Source: Nocardiopsis algeriensis | GTDB lineage: Bacteria > Actinomycetota > Actinomycetes > Streptosporangiales > Streptosporangiaceae | Length of the DNA stretch: 64,000 nucleotides | NCBI RefSeq assembly: GCF_014203695.1 | Contig: NZ_JACHJO010000007.1 | Coordinates: forward strand, 172,302 to 236,301 | Direction of reading: 5' to 3' | Shown: positions 54,634-62,436 of the stretch, one piece after another | Position numbering within the stretch: the first letter of the stretch is position 1 | Layout of the letters: the number at the start of each line of letters is the position of its first letter | The notes under the pieces: generated by a model | What the model was told of the DNA's origin: nothing | Seen by the model: only the letters and a program-made list of their open reading frames with translations | The model's database searches: none | Position numbers and translations under genes: made by a program

Positions 54634-55518
54634 TCAGACGGGGAACTCGCCGTACCAGGAGCGCTCCACCAGGTGCTTGGGCAGGTACTCCGACTCCACT
54701 TCCAGGCGGAAGTCCGGCGACCGCTGGGACTTGTCATAGGCCAAGCACGCCCACGCCAACAGGGACAGCGGGACGATACCCCGGACTCTGTTGTCGTCCT
54801 TGCGCTCGTCGTAGTAGCGCTTGTGACTCTCCAGCGCGTACACGAGGGCCTCGTTGAACTTGTCCGAATCCCCCATCAACAAACGCCGGAAGACCTCCAT
54901 CGGCGGGAAAGCCAACAGGTCGAGCGCATCCCCGCCGAAAGCGCCCCTGCTCGGGCTCGACAGCTCCATCGCCCGGCGCAGCTCATCCACCAGGTCCGGT
55001 GTGCCATTCACATACGCCTGCAGCGCCGAGATCCAGTGGTAGGTGTACTCGTTGTAGGTCACCTTCGCGCCCTCGGCTGCTTGCCGCAGACGTTCCACCG
55101 GCACACGGCACAGAGCCTCAGCACGCGCGTTGTCACGGCACACCACCGCCAGGAGGAAGGCATTCTCCCAGTTGTCGGGATCAGCGCAGTAGAGCATCCC
55201 CGGAGCCTTGAGCCGACGCACCTTGTGATCGATCAGGCACTCGACCACAGAACCCTTCTCCGCCTCGGAAAGAGCGAACACCGCGCTATGGAGCTGCATG
55301 GCAGCAGTCCACGACTCCCACGTCTCCACCATCGCAGCCTGCGGATCCAGCAGAATCATCGTCTCGGCCAGGTCGCGGACAGGGAAGAGATCCAAATCGA
55401 TGTTGGAGCAATCCCGCTCCAGTTCAGAGAAAAGTTCTTTCCGGCGCCCTGTCTTATGGTCGATGTACTTCTGACTAACTCCATGCGCCATCTCATGTCG
55501 GGCGATGTATGCACTCAC
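54634..55518 (-). CDS. Imm49 family immunity protein
   Basis: A 294-residue helical protein. The ETWESWTAAMQLHSAVF block, CLIDHKVRRLKAPG, WENAFLLAVVCRDNARAEALC, NEYTYHWISALQAYV and the C-terminal VESEYLPKHLV match the immunity protein 49 family. GTG 55518 follows GGGAAGAAG. It should protect the cell from a cognate polymorphic toxin, yet no toxin gene is visible in this window. Confidence 0.88.
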   Translation of the reverse strand: MSAYIARHEMAHGVSQKYIDHKTGRRKELFSELERDCSNIDLDLFPVRDLAETMILLDPQAAMVETWESWTAAMQLHSAVFALSEAEKGSVVECLIDHKVRRLKAPGMLYCADPDNWENAFLLAVVCRDNARAEALCRVPVERLRQAAEGAKVTYNEYTYHWISALQAYVNGTPDLVDELRRAMELSSPSRGAFGGDALDLLAFPPMEVFRRLLMGDSDKFNEALVYALESHKRYYDERKDDNRVRGIVPLSLLAWACLAYDKSQRSPDFRLEVESEYLPKHLVERSWYGEFPV

Positions 55519-55628
55519 GCAGGCTTCTTCCCTGAAACACCGAAGATCTGTGACCGCACCGTAGCGCGGCGCCACGACACTCGATGAGTGACTTCAGACC
55601 TTTTGTCGGCGAGGGTGATCCCAACACG

Positions 55629-55673
55629 AACGGCGGGCGGTCAGGTGTACTCGGCACCTGACCGCCCGCCGTT
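55629..55673. terminator. Terminator hairpin after lactonase gene
   Basis: AACGGCGGGCGGTCAGGTG (55629-55647) pairs perfectly with CACCTGACCGCCCGCCGTT (55655-55673), a 19-bp stem, 16 bases past the lactonase stop on the minus strand. Confidence 0.85.
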
Positions 55674-55688
55674 GGGACGTTTTCCCCG

Positions 55689-56750
55689 CTACCCCTCGTC
55701 ACCTCGGTGGATGCGCCTGACCGGGACGGGCAGCACGCACACCGGGACGGGGATCTCCAGGCGGTGGCCCGTGTCCTCGGGGACCCCGGTGGCCGGGTCG
55801 ATGCGCAGGGAGCGCAGTTCGTCGCCGTTCTGGGCGGCCACGACCAGGTGGTCGGGCTCGTCGCGGTGGCCGCGCACGACGGTGAAGTTGCGGGGCCAGG
55901 CGCCCACGGGGGTGTTGGCGGTGTGCTCCAGGCGGGCGCCGCCGTCGTGGACGGTGAAGGTGGCGACGGAGTCGGCGCCTCGGTTGGACATGTAGACGCG
56001 GCCCTCGTGAGCGAGGATCTCGGCGGGGAAGTTCTTTCCGGCCGCCTCCTCGCCGGTGGCGAAGACCGAGCCCAGGTGTTCGGCGGTGCCCTCCTGCGCG
56101 TTCCAGCGCAGGACGTGCACACGCGAGTCGAGCTCGCCGGCGACGTACACGTACTCCCCCGCCACCGCCATGTGGCGAGGCCCGGTGCCCGGGGGCAGGG
56201 CGACGGTTCCGGCAGGCTTGCCGTCGCGTAGGACGCGCAGCTCGTCGGTGCCCAGGTCGGCCACGAGCACGTGGCGCTCGTCCGGGGCGGCGGCGCTGTG
56301 GGCGTGGGGGCCCTCCTGGCGGTCGGAGACCGGGCCGGTGCCGCTGTGGGCGGCCTCCGTGCGCTCTCCGGGAAGGCCCTCGTCCGTCAGGTCGTAGACG
56401 GCGGCCACGCCGTTGGCGTAGTTGCTCACCGTCAGCCGGTCGCCGTGGGCCAGGACGTGGCAGGGCGAGGGTCCGCCGGTGGAGGCGGCGGCCAGTTCGG
56501 TGAGCTCGCCCCGGCCGTCGACGCGGAAGGCGGTGACGGTGCCCTCGGCCTTCTCCCCCACCGCGTACACCGTGGGCGGGTGCGCGCGGTAGGCCAGAAA
56601 CGACGGTCCCGGGGTGCGGGCGGCCAGGGCCGCGGTGGCCAGCTCGCCCGTGGCCGGGACGAACTCCACCCGGTAGATGCCCTCGCCCTCCCCCGGCGGT
56701 TCGGAGTCGGGGGTGTAGGTACCCACGAGCAGGAGCCGTCGTCCGTCCAC
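55689..56750 (-). CDS. Lactonase-family seven-bladed beta-propeller protein
   Basis: A 353-residue cytosolic protein of the 6-phosphogluconolactonase/YbhE type. Conserved blocks are LLVGTYTPDS, SNYANGVAAVYDL, GPHAHSAAAPDERHVLVADLGTD, PGTGPRHMAV, AEILAHEGRVYMSNRGADSVATF and WPRNFTV. The His-rich active-site strand GPHAHS is intact. It may hydrolyse sugar lactones, but the family also has other roles. GTG 56750 was chosen at the start of the first strand; an in-frame ATG 19 codons upstream is not supported by conservation. Confidence 0.85.
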   Translation of the reverse strand: MDGRRLLLVGTYTPDSEPPGEGEGIYRVEFVPATGELATAALAARTPGPSFLAYRAHPPTVYAVGEKAEGTVTAFRVDGRGELTELAAASTGGPSPCHVLAHGDRLTVSNYANGVAAVYDLTDEGLPGERTEAAHSGTGPVSDRQEGPHAHSAAAPDERHVLVADLGTDELRVLRDGKPAGTVALPPGTGPRHMAVAGEYVYVAGELDSRVHVLRWNAQEGTAEHLGSVFATGEEAAGKNFPAEILAHEGRVYMSNRGADSVATFTVHDGGARLEHTANTPVGAWPRNFTVVRGHRDEPDHLVVAAQNGDELRSLRIDPATGVPEDTGHRLEIPVPVCVLPVPVRRIHRGDEG

Positions 56751-56881
56751 AGGGGCCTCGTTTCCAGGAGGGTCGTGCCTTCGGTGGTCTACACCACCGG
56801 GCGGCATGCTACCGGTCCGGGGTTCGGGCCGGAAAGGCCGACCCGCAGCGGGCCGGCTTCAGCGGTCGGTCCTCGCCGGTT

Positions 56882-56900
56882 CCGTACAAGTGCCGTACAA
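56882..56900 (+). promoter_or_regulatory. Direct repeat upstream of antitoxin gene
   Basis: CCGTACAA occurs at 56882-56889 and 56893-56900, 11 bases apart (one helical turn), 28 bases before the antitoxin start. It is a candidate autoregulation site for the ribbon-helix-helix antitoxin. Confidence 0.55.
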
Positions 56901-56928
56901 TCGATGCCACCTACCCGAGGACGCTCGC

Positions 56929-57246
56929 GTGACGGTTGCGAAGCCCAAAAAATTTTCGGGAGCTTTGAAAACCATGAGCACTGCCACAGAGCGGATGGAA
57001 GTCCGTCTCACGCCCGAGGACAGAGCCCTGCTTCTCGAGGCAGCCCGTATCAGCCACGAGTCCGCTTCCAAGTTCGTCGTCCGGGCAGCCCGGGAGGCGG
57101 CCAAGGAGGTCATGGAGCGCGAGCGGACCACCACGGTCCCCGCAGCGTTCTTCGACGCCATGGTCGAGTCCCTCGAAGAGCCCGCGCAGCCGATCGAGGA
57201 GCTGGCCTCCGCGGTGCGCAGGCACCGCTCCGTCGTGAAGAGGTAA
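56929..57246 (+). CDS. tacA: DUF1778/TacA-type antitoxin
   Basis: A 105-residue protein. A short basic lead precedes the ribbon-helix-helix part (TERMEVRLTPEDRALLLEAARISHESASKFVVRAAREAAKEV), then an extended C-terminus (AAFFDAMVESLEEPAQPIEEL) that in the family wraps around the toxin. GTG 56929 has CGAGGA upstream; ATG 56974 is an alternative that keeps the whole domain. The following GNAT toxin gene starts 8 bases after the stop, the usual antitoxin-first order. Confidence 0.88.
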   Translation: MTVAKPKKFSGALKTMSTATERMEVRLTPEDRALLLEAARISHESASKFVVRAAREAAKEVMERERTTTVPAAFFDAMVESLEEPAQPIEELASAVRRHRSVVKR

Positions 57247-57253
57247 GCCGACC

Positions 57254-57739
57254 GTGTTCGTCTGCCGGCCCCTCAACCAGGAGCACCGGACCGACTCCTT
57301 CACCTGCGGCAAGGAGGAGCTGGACTCATGGCTCCGCAGGAGCGCGCTGCACGCGCGGGCCAACAACACCGCCGCCACCTTCGTCTGGTGTGAGGAGGGC
57401 AGTACGGAGGTGGCTGCCTACTATTCCTTCACCTCCATGACCCTGGAGAGGGAAGAGCTGGCCATGGCCATGGCCAGCATGCACAAGATCCCCGCTGTGC
57501 TGCTGGCACGGCTGGCGCTGCACACCCGCTACCAGGGGCAGGGGCTCGGCCCCGTACTGCTGGTGGACGCCTTCGAGCGGGCCCTGGTGGGAAACGAGGT
57601 CTTCGCGGTCCGGTTCTTCGTCGTCGACGCCATGGACGAGGACGCGCACACCTTCTACGAGAAGCACGGGTTCCGCGGGATCCCCGGGAGTATGCGCCTG
57701 TACCGCGAGATGAGCGACATCGCCAAGACCCTCGCATGA
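57254..57739 (+). CDS. tacT: TacT-type GNAT acetyltransferase toxin
   Basis: A 161-residue GNAT protein. It begins with the CRPLNQEHRTDSFTCGKEELDSWLRR segment seen in TacT/AtaT toxins. The acetyl-CoA loop is RYQGQGLGPVLL, and the catalytic Tyr lies in DAHTFYEKHGF. TacT toxins acetylate aminoacyl-tRNA and stop translation. The Arg/Lys-rich surface and the adjoining DUF1778 antitoxin support this. GTG start. Confidence 0.88.
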   Translation: MFVCRPLNQEHRTDSFTCGKEELDSWLRRSALHARANNTAATFVWCEEGSTEVAAYYSFTSMTLEREELAMAMASMHKIPAVLLARLALHTRYQGQGLGPVLLVDAFERALVGNEVFAVRFFVVDAMDEDAHTFYEKHGFRGIPGSMRLYREMSDIAKTLA

Positions 57740-57750
57740 CGGAGACGCCG

Positions 57751-57784
57751 GACGGGCCCTTCCCACACAAGGGAAGGGCCCGTC
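57751..57784. terminator. Bidirectional terminator
   Basis: GACGGGCCCTTCCC (57751-57764) pairs perfectly with GGGAAGGGCCCGTC (57771-57784), loop ACACAA, between the convergent tacT and hrpA genes. Confidence 0.85.
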
Positions 57785-57817
57785 GGGGACAAGGGGCGGC
57801 GCCCGTTTCCGCAGGAA

Positions 57818-60800
57818 CTACTTCCGGTCCGCCGCCCTGACCGCCTCCACCGCCTTCATGATGCGCTTGTCCGAGACCGGGTAGGCGGTGCGCAGGCCCT
57901 GGGCGAAGAGGCTGACGCGGTACTCCTCCAGCATCCAGCGCAGCTCGACGACGTCGGGGTCCGACTCGCGGCCCGGCTTGAGGCCGCCCTTGGCCTTGGC
58001 CACGGCTTGGCGCATCTGCTCGACCTTGGACATGCCGATCTGGTCGCGGCGCGGGTTCTCCGGCAGCTTGTCCAGGCGGTGCTCGACGGCGCGCAGGTAG
58101 CGGTGCAGGTCGTCCAGGCGCCCCACGCCGGTGCGGGTGACGAAGCCGTCGCCGACCAGGCCGGCGAGTTGGCCCTGCACGTCGTTGAGCGAGGGCAGGA
58201 CGGCCAGGGACGTGGTGCCCTTGACCTTCTTGGACACCTTGCGCCACAGCACGAGCACGCGCGCGACCTTGGGCAGGATCTCGGCGACGGTGTCGCCCAG
58301 GTCGGCGCGCACGGCCTCGCGCAGGCGCTCGAAGGCGGCCTGGTCCCAGACGGGGCCGCCCTCGCGCTCCAGCAGGTGGTCGACGGCCGCCGCCTCGGCG
58401 TCGGCGAGCATCTTCTTGACCGAGCCGTGCGGGTTGTCGGCCAGGGCGAGCTTGTCGGGGTTGGCCAGCCCCTTGCTGACCACCGCCGCCGGTGAGGGCA
58501 GGGTGAGCAGCAGCAGGCGGCGGGTACCGGCGCGCATGGCGGCGCGCTGCTCGGCCTCGGTGTCGAAGATGCGGATCGCGACGCTCTCGCCCTCGTCGAC
58601 GAGCGCCGGGTAGCCCTTGACCTTGGGGCCCAGGGCCTTGCGCTCCAGGGTCCTCTCCAGCGTGCCGAAGTCCCAGGAGGTGACGCCCTTCCTCTCCACG
58701 CCCTTGGCCTCGGCGGAGATGGCCTCGCGCAGGCGCGGCTTGAGCTTGGCGCGCAGCCTCTCCAGGTCCTTGTCCTCGGCCAGTGTGCGGTTGCGGCCGT
58801 CGACGGCGCGGAAGGTGATGCGCAGGTGGTCGGGGACCTTGTCGAGCTGGAAGGCGTCGGCCGGGATCCGCTCCCCCGCCATGCGGGTGAGTTCGGCGGC
58901 CAGGGCCTCGGGGAGCGGGCCGTCCTGCGGGCCGATCCCCGCCAGGGCGCGGTCGGCGCTGTCGGGGACGGGCACGAAGTTGCGGCGCAGCGGCTTGGGC
59001 AGGGAGCGGATGAGCGCGGTGACGAGGTCGGCGCGCAGGCCCGGGATCTGCCAGTCGAAGCCTTCGGACTCGACCTGGTTGAGGTACTTGAGCGGGATGT
59101 GCGCGGTGACGCCGTCGGCGTCGCTGCCCGGCTCGAACTGGTAGGTGAGCGGGAAGGTGAACGCGCCCTGGCGCCAGGTGTCGGGGTAGTCGTCCTCGCT
59201 GACGAGGTCCGCGCCCTCGTTGACGAGGTCCTCGCGGGTGAAGTCGAGCAGCTTCGGGTCGCTGCGCCGGGCCTTCTTCCACCAGGAGTCGAAGTGGGCG
59301 GCCGAGACCACGTCGGCGGGGATGCGGGCGTCGTAGAACCGGAAGAGGGTCTCGTCGTCGACGACGATGTCGCGCCGGCGGGCCCGGTGCTCCAGGTCCT
59401 CGACCTCGTCGAGGAGCTTGCGGTTGTCGTGGAAGAAGTGGTGGCGGGTCTCCCAGTCGCCCTCGACGAGGGCGCGGCGGATGAACAGGTCCCGGGACAT
59501 CTCCGGGTCGATCCTGCCGTAGGAGACCTTGCGCTGGACCACGATCGGGACGCCGTAGAGGGTGACGCGCTCGTAGGCCATGACGGCGCCGCGCTTGCGC
59601 TCCCAGTGGGGTTCGCTGTAGCTGCGCTTGACGATGTCGCCGGCCAGCTCCTCGGCCCACTCGGGTTCGATCTTGGCGACCATGCGGCCCCAGAGCTTGG
59701 AGGTCTCCACGAGCTCGGCGGCCATGACGAAGCGGGGCTGCTTCTTGAACAGCGCCGACCCGGGGAAGATCGCGAAGCGGGCGCCGCGTCCACCGAGGTA
59801 CTCGTGCTTCTCGGGGTCCTTGAGGCCGACGTGGGAGAGCAGGCCCGCGAGCAGGGACATGTGGATCCCGCGGGGGTCGAAGCCCTCCTCGCGCAGGACG
59901 GGTACGGCCACGTCCATGCCGCGCAGCACCTGTTTGAGCTGGGAGTGGATGTCCTGCCACTCGCGTACGCGCAGGTAGTTGAGGAACTCGTCGCGGCACA
60001 TGCGGCGGAACTGGTTGCCCGACAGCTCCCTCTGCTTGTCACGCAGGTGGTTCCACAGGTTGAGGTAGGCCAGGAAGTCCGACTCCTTGTCGGTGAACCT
60101 GGCGTGCATCTGCTGGGCCTGCTGCTGCTTGTCGGCGGGGCGTTCGCGCGGGTCCTGGACCGAGAGGGCGGAGGTGATGACGAGCACCTCGGCCAGGCAG
60201 TCGCGCTTCTCGGCCTCCAGGATCATCCGGCCCAGGCGCGGGTCGACGGGGAGCTGGGCCAGGCGGCGGCCCAGCGGGGTCAGGCGGCGCCTGCTGCCCG
60301 AGGAGTCGGGGTGCAGGGCGCCGAGCTCGGTGAGAAGGTTGACGCCGTCCTTGATCTGGCGGTGGTCGGGGCCGTCGACGAACGGGAACGCGGCGACGTC
60401 GCCCAGGCCCAGGGCGGCCATCTGGAGGATGACCGAGGCCAGGTTGGTGCGCAGGATCTCGGGGTCGGTGTACTCGGGGCGGGAGAGGAAGTCCTCCTCC
60501 GAGTACAGCCGGATGCAGATGCCCTCGGAGACACGGCCGCAACGGCCCTTGCGCTGGTTGGCGGAGGCCTGGGAGACGGCCTCGATGGGCAGGCGCTGCA
60601 CCTTGGTGCGGTGGGAGTAGCGGGAGATGCGCGCGGTGCCCGGGTCGATGACGTACTTGATGCCGGGGACGGTCAGGGACGTCTCGGCGACGTTGGTGGC
60701 CAGGACGATGCGGCGGCCGCGGTGGGAGGTCCACACACGTCTCTGCTCGGCGGTGGACAGCCGTGCGTACAGCGGCAGGATCTCGGTGTCCCGCAGCTTC

Positions 60801-61768
60801 TTCTTCTCCAGGGCCTCGGCGGTGTCGCGGATCTCGCGCTCGCCGCTGAGGAAGACCAGGACGTCGCCGGGCTCCTCGCGGGAGAGCTCGTCGACGGCGT
60901 CGAGGATGGCCTGGGTCTGGTCCCGGTCGGTACCTCCGCCCGGGTTCTTCTCCTCGGGGTCGAGGATGTCCTCGGAGATGGGCCGGTAGCGCACCTCCAC
61001 CGGGTAGGTGCGGCCGGAGACCTCGACGATGGGGGCGTCGTCGAAGTGACGGGAGAAGCGCTCCGGGTCGATGGTGGCCGAGGTGATGACGACCTTGAGG
61101 TCGGGGCGCTTGGGCAGCAGCTGCTTGAGGTAGCCCAGCAGGAAGTCGATGTTGAGGCTGCGCTCGTGGGCCTCGTCGATGATGAGCGTGTCGTAGGCGC
61201 GCAGCATCCGGTCGTGCTGGATCTCGGCCAGCAGGATGCCGTCGGTCATCAGCTTGACGAGGGTGTTGTCGCCGGAGGTGTCGGTGAAGCGCACCTTGTA
61301 GCCGACGGTCTCGCCCAGGGGTGTGCCGATCTCCTCGGCGATGCGCTCGGCGACCGTGCGGGCGGCCAGGCGGCGCGGCTGGGTGTGGCCGATGGTGCCC
61401 ATGACGCCGCGCCCCAGCTCCAGGCAGATCTTGGGCAGCTGGGTGGTCTTTCCCGAGCCGGTCTCACCGGCGACGATGACGACCTGGTGGTCCCGGATGG
61501 CGGCGGCGATGTCCTCGCGCCGGGCGCTGACGGGCAGCGCCTCGGGGTAGGTGAGCTCGGGGACCGCCTCGCGGCGCAGGTCCAGGCGCAGCTGGGCCTG
61601 GTCGACGTCGCGGCCGATCTGGGTGAGGACGGAGGCGCGGCGGCGCTCGTCGCCGATCCTGTCCAGGCCGTCCAGGCGCCTGCGCAGGCGGTGCCGGTCC
61701 GCGGGCATGAGGTCGCGGAGCCGGGAACGGAGGTGGTCCGCGCGGGGCGCGGGCGTGGTGGTGCTCAT
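57818..61768 (-). CDS. hrpA: ATP-dependent RNA helicase HrpA
   Basis: A 1316-residue DEAH-box helicase. Motif I is GETGSGKT (Lys107), motif II DEAH (198-201), motif III SATI, and motif VI QRKGRCGR. The HA2/OB region follows, then a large HrpA-type C-terminal domain (DUF3418-like, ending AYPVSDKRIMKAVEAV). Length is normal for actinobacterial HrpA. HrpA in other bacteria rescues stalled ribosomes or processes mRNA. It is transcribed alone, divergent from the membrane-protein/NB-ARC pair. Confidence 0.96.
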   Translation of the reverse strand: MSTTTPAPRADHLRSRLRDLMPADRHRLRRRLDGLDRIGDERRRASVLTQIGRDVDQAQLRLDLRREAVPELTYPEALPVSARREDIAAAIRDHQVVIVAGETGSGKTTQLPKICLELGRGVMGTIGHTQPRRLAARTVAERIAEEIGTPLGETVGYKVRFTDTSGDNTLVKLMTDGILLAEIQHDRMLRAYDTLIIDEAHERSLNIDFLLGYLKQLLPKRPDLKVVITSATIDPERFSRHFDDAPIVEVSGRTYPVEVRYRPISEDILDPEEKNPGGGTDRDQTQAILDAVDELSREEPGDVLVFLSGEREIRDTAEALEKKKLRDTEILPLYARLSTAEQRRVWTSHRGRRIVLATNVAETSLTVPGIKYVIDPGTARISRYSHRTKVQRLPIEAVSQASANQRKGRCGRVSEGICIRLYSEEDFLSRPEYTDPEILRTNLASVILQMAALGLGDVAAFPFVDGPDHRQIKDGVNLLTELGALHPDSSGSRRRLTPLGRRLAQLPVDPRLGRMILEAEKRDCLAEVLVITSALSVQDPRERPADKQQQAQQMHARFTDKESDFLAYLNLWNHLRDKQRELSGNQFRRMCRDEFLNYLRVREWQDIHSQLKQVLRGMDVAVPVLREEGFDPRGIHMSLLAGLLSHVGLKDPEKHEYLGGRGARFAIFPGSALFKKQPRFVMAAELVETSKLWGRMVAKIEPEWAEELAGDIVKRSYSEPHWERKRGAVMAYERVTLYGVPIVVQRKVSYGRIDPEMSRDLFIRRALVEGDWETRHHFFHDNRKLLDEVEDLEHRARRRDIVVDDETLFRFYDARIPADVVSAAHFDSWWKKARRSDPKLLDFTREDLVNEGADLVSEDDYPDTWRQGAFTFPLTYQFEPGSDADGVTAHIPLKYLNQVESEGFDWQIPGLRADLVTALIRSLPKPLRRNFVPVPDSADRALAGIGPQDGPLPEALAAELTRMAGERIPADAFQLDKVPDHLRITFRAVDGRNRTLAEDKDLERLRAKLKPRLREAISAEAKGVERKGVTSWDFGTLERTLERKALGPKVKGYPALVDEGESVAIRIFDTEAEQRAAMRAGTRRLLLLTLPSPAAVVSKGLANPDKLALADNPHGSVKKMLADAEAAAVDHLLEREGGPVWDQAAFERLREAVRADLGDTVAEILPKVARVLVLWRKVSKKVKGTTSLAVLPSLNDVQGQLAGLVGDGFVTRTGVGRLDDLHRYLRAVEHRLDKLPENPRRDQIGMSKVEQMRQAVAKAKGGLKPGRESDPDVVELRWMLEEYRVSLFAQGLRTAYPVSDKRIMKAVEAVRAADRK

Positions 61769-62043
61769 CAGTAGTCAAGGTTAGGAGGGTCGGCAACCGG
61801 TTTTCGCACGGATGCCCGTGCGAGGGCAGTTCGTTGCCCGATGGTGGTCAACGTCGCAGGGGAAGCCTTTGTTTCCGGCGGGTTCGCCGCGGTTCGTCCC
61901 CGGCCCTTCCCCGCGACCGCCCGCACGGCCCCGGGGAAGGGCCGCCGTGGAACCCGGGCCCGGTGTCCTGTCCTCGGGCAGAAGTGGCCGGTTTCGGCGG
62001 AATCCTGTCCGGATCGGCTGCGGGCAGGGAACAATCGGGTGCC

Positions 62044-62436
62044 ATGGGACACAGATGGATCTGGCCGACGGTGTTGGGCGTGATCGCGGCGGTGCTGGCA
62101 GGTGTCTGGGCCCTGCCCCGGCTCTTCCCCGACCTGGGGTGGGGGCTGGACGAGCTCAACCAGGCCTCGGGGATCGCCTCCCTGGCGGTGGCCGTGGCGG
62201 CCCTGGTCGTGGCCGTGCGGACACTCCGCGCGGGCCCGTCCCCGGACGACGGTGCCCCGGATGGGACCGGTGACGCGATCGACATGAGCCGGGTGCGGGC
62301 CGAGGGGTCGGTCACGGGCAAGGAGGGCCCGGAGAGCGCGCCGACCGGGGACCGGATCCGGATGCGGGGCGTCCGCGCCGGCAAGGACGTGGTCGGCAAG
62401 AAGACCACCCGGTCGCGCCGGGGACCGTCCCGGTGA
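62044..62436 (+). CDS. Two-helix membrane protein with repeated C-terminal motif
   Basis: A 130-residue protein. Membrane helices are at about 5-28 (WIWPTVLGVIAAVLAGVWAL) and 43-61 (GIASLAVAVAALVVAVRTL). The soluble tail carries two copies of one motif: IDMSRVRAEGSVTGK (79-93) and IRMRGVRAGKDVVGK (105-119). The same motif recurs near the N-terminus of the next protein. The stop overlaps the NB-ARC start (GTGA), so both are made together. It may be the membrane effector or anchor for the NB-ARC ATPase. No known family was recognised. Confidence 0.75.
   Translation: MGHRWIWPTVLGVIAAVLAGVWALPRLFPDLGWGLDELNQASGIASLAVAVAALVVAVRTLRAGPSPDDGAPDGTGDAIDMSRVRAEGSVTGKEGPESAPTGDRIRMRGVRAGKDVVGKKTTRSRRGPSR

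Noticed and set aside
58826..61774. A plus-strand open frame of about 980 codons opposite hrpA
   Set aside because: It is an antisense shadow of a well-supported helicase.
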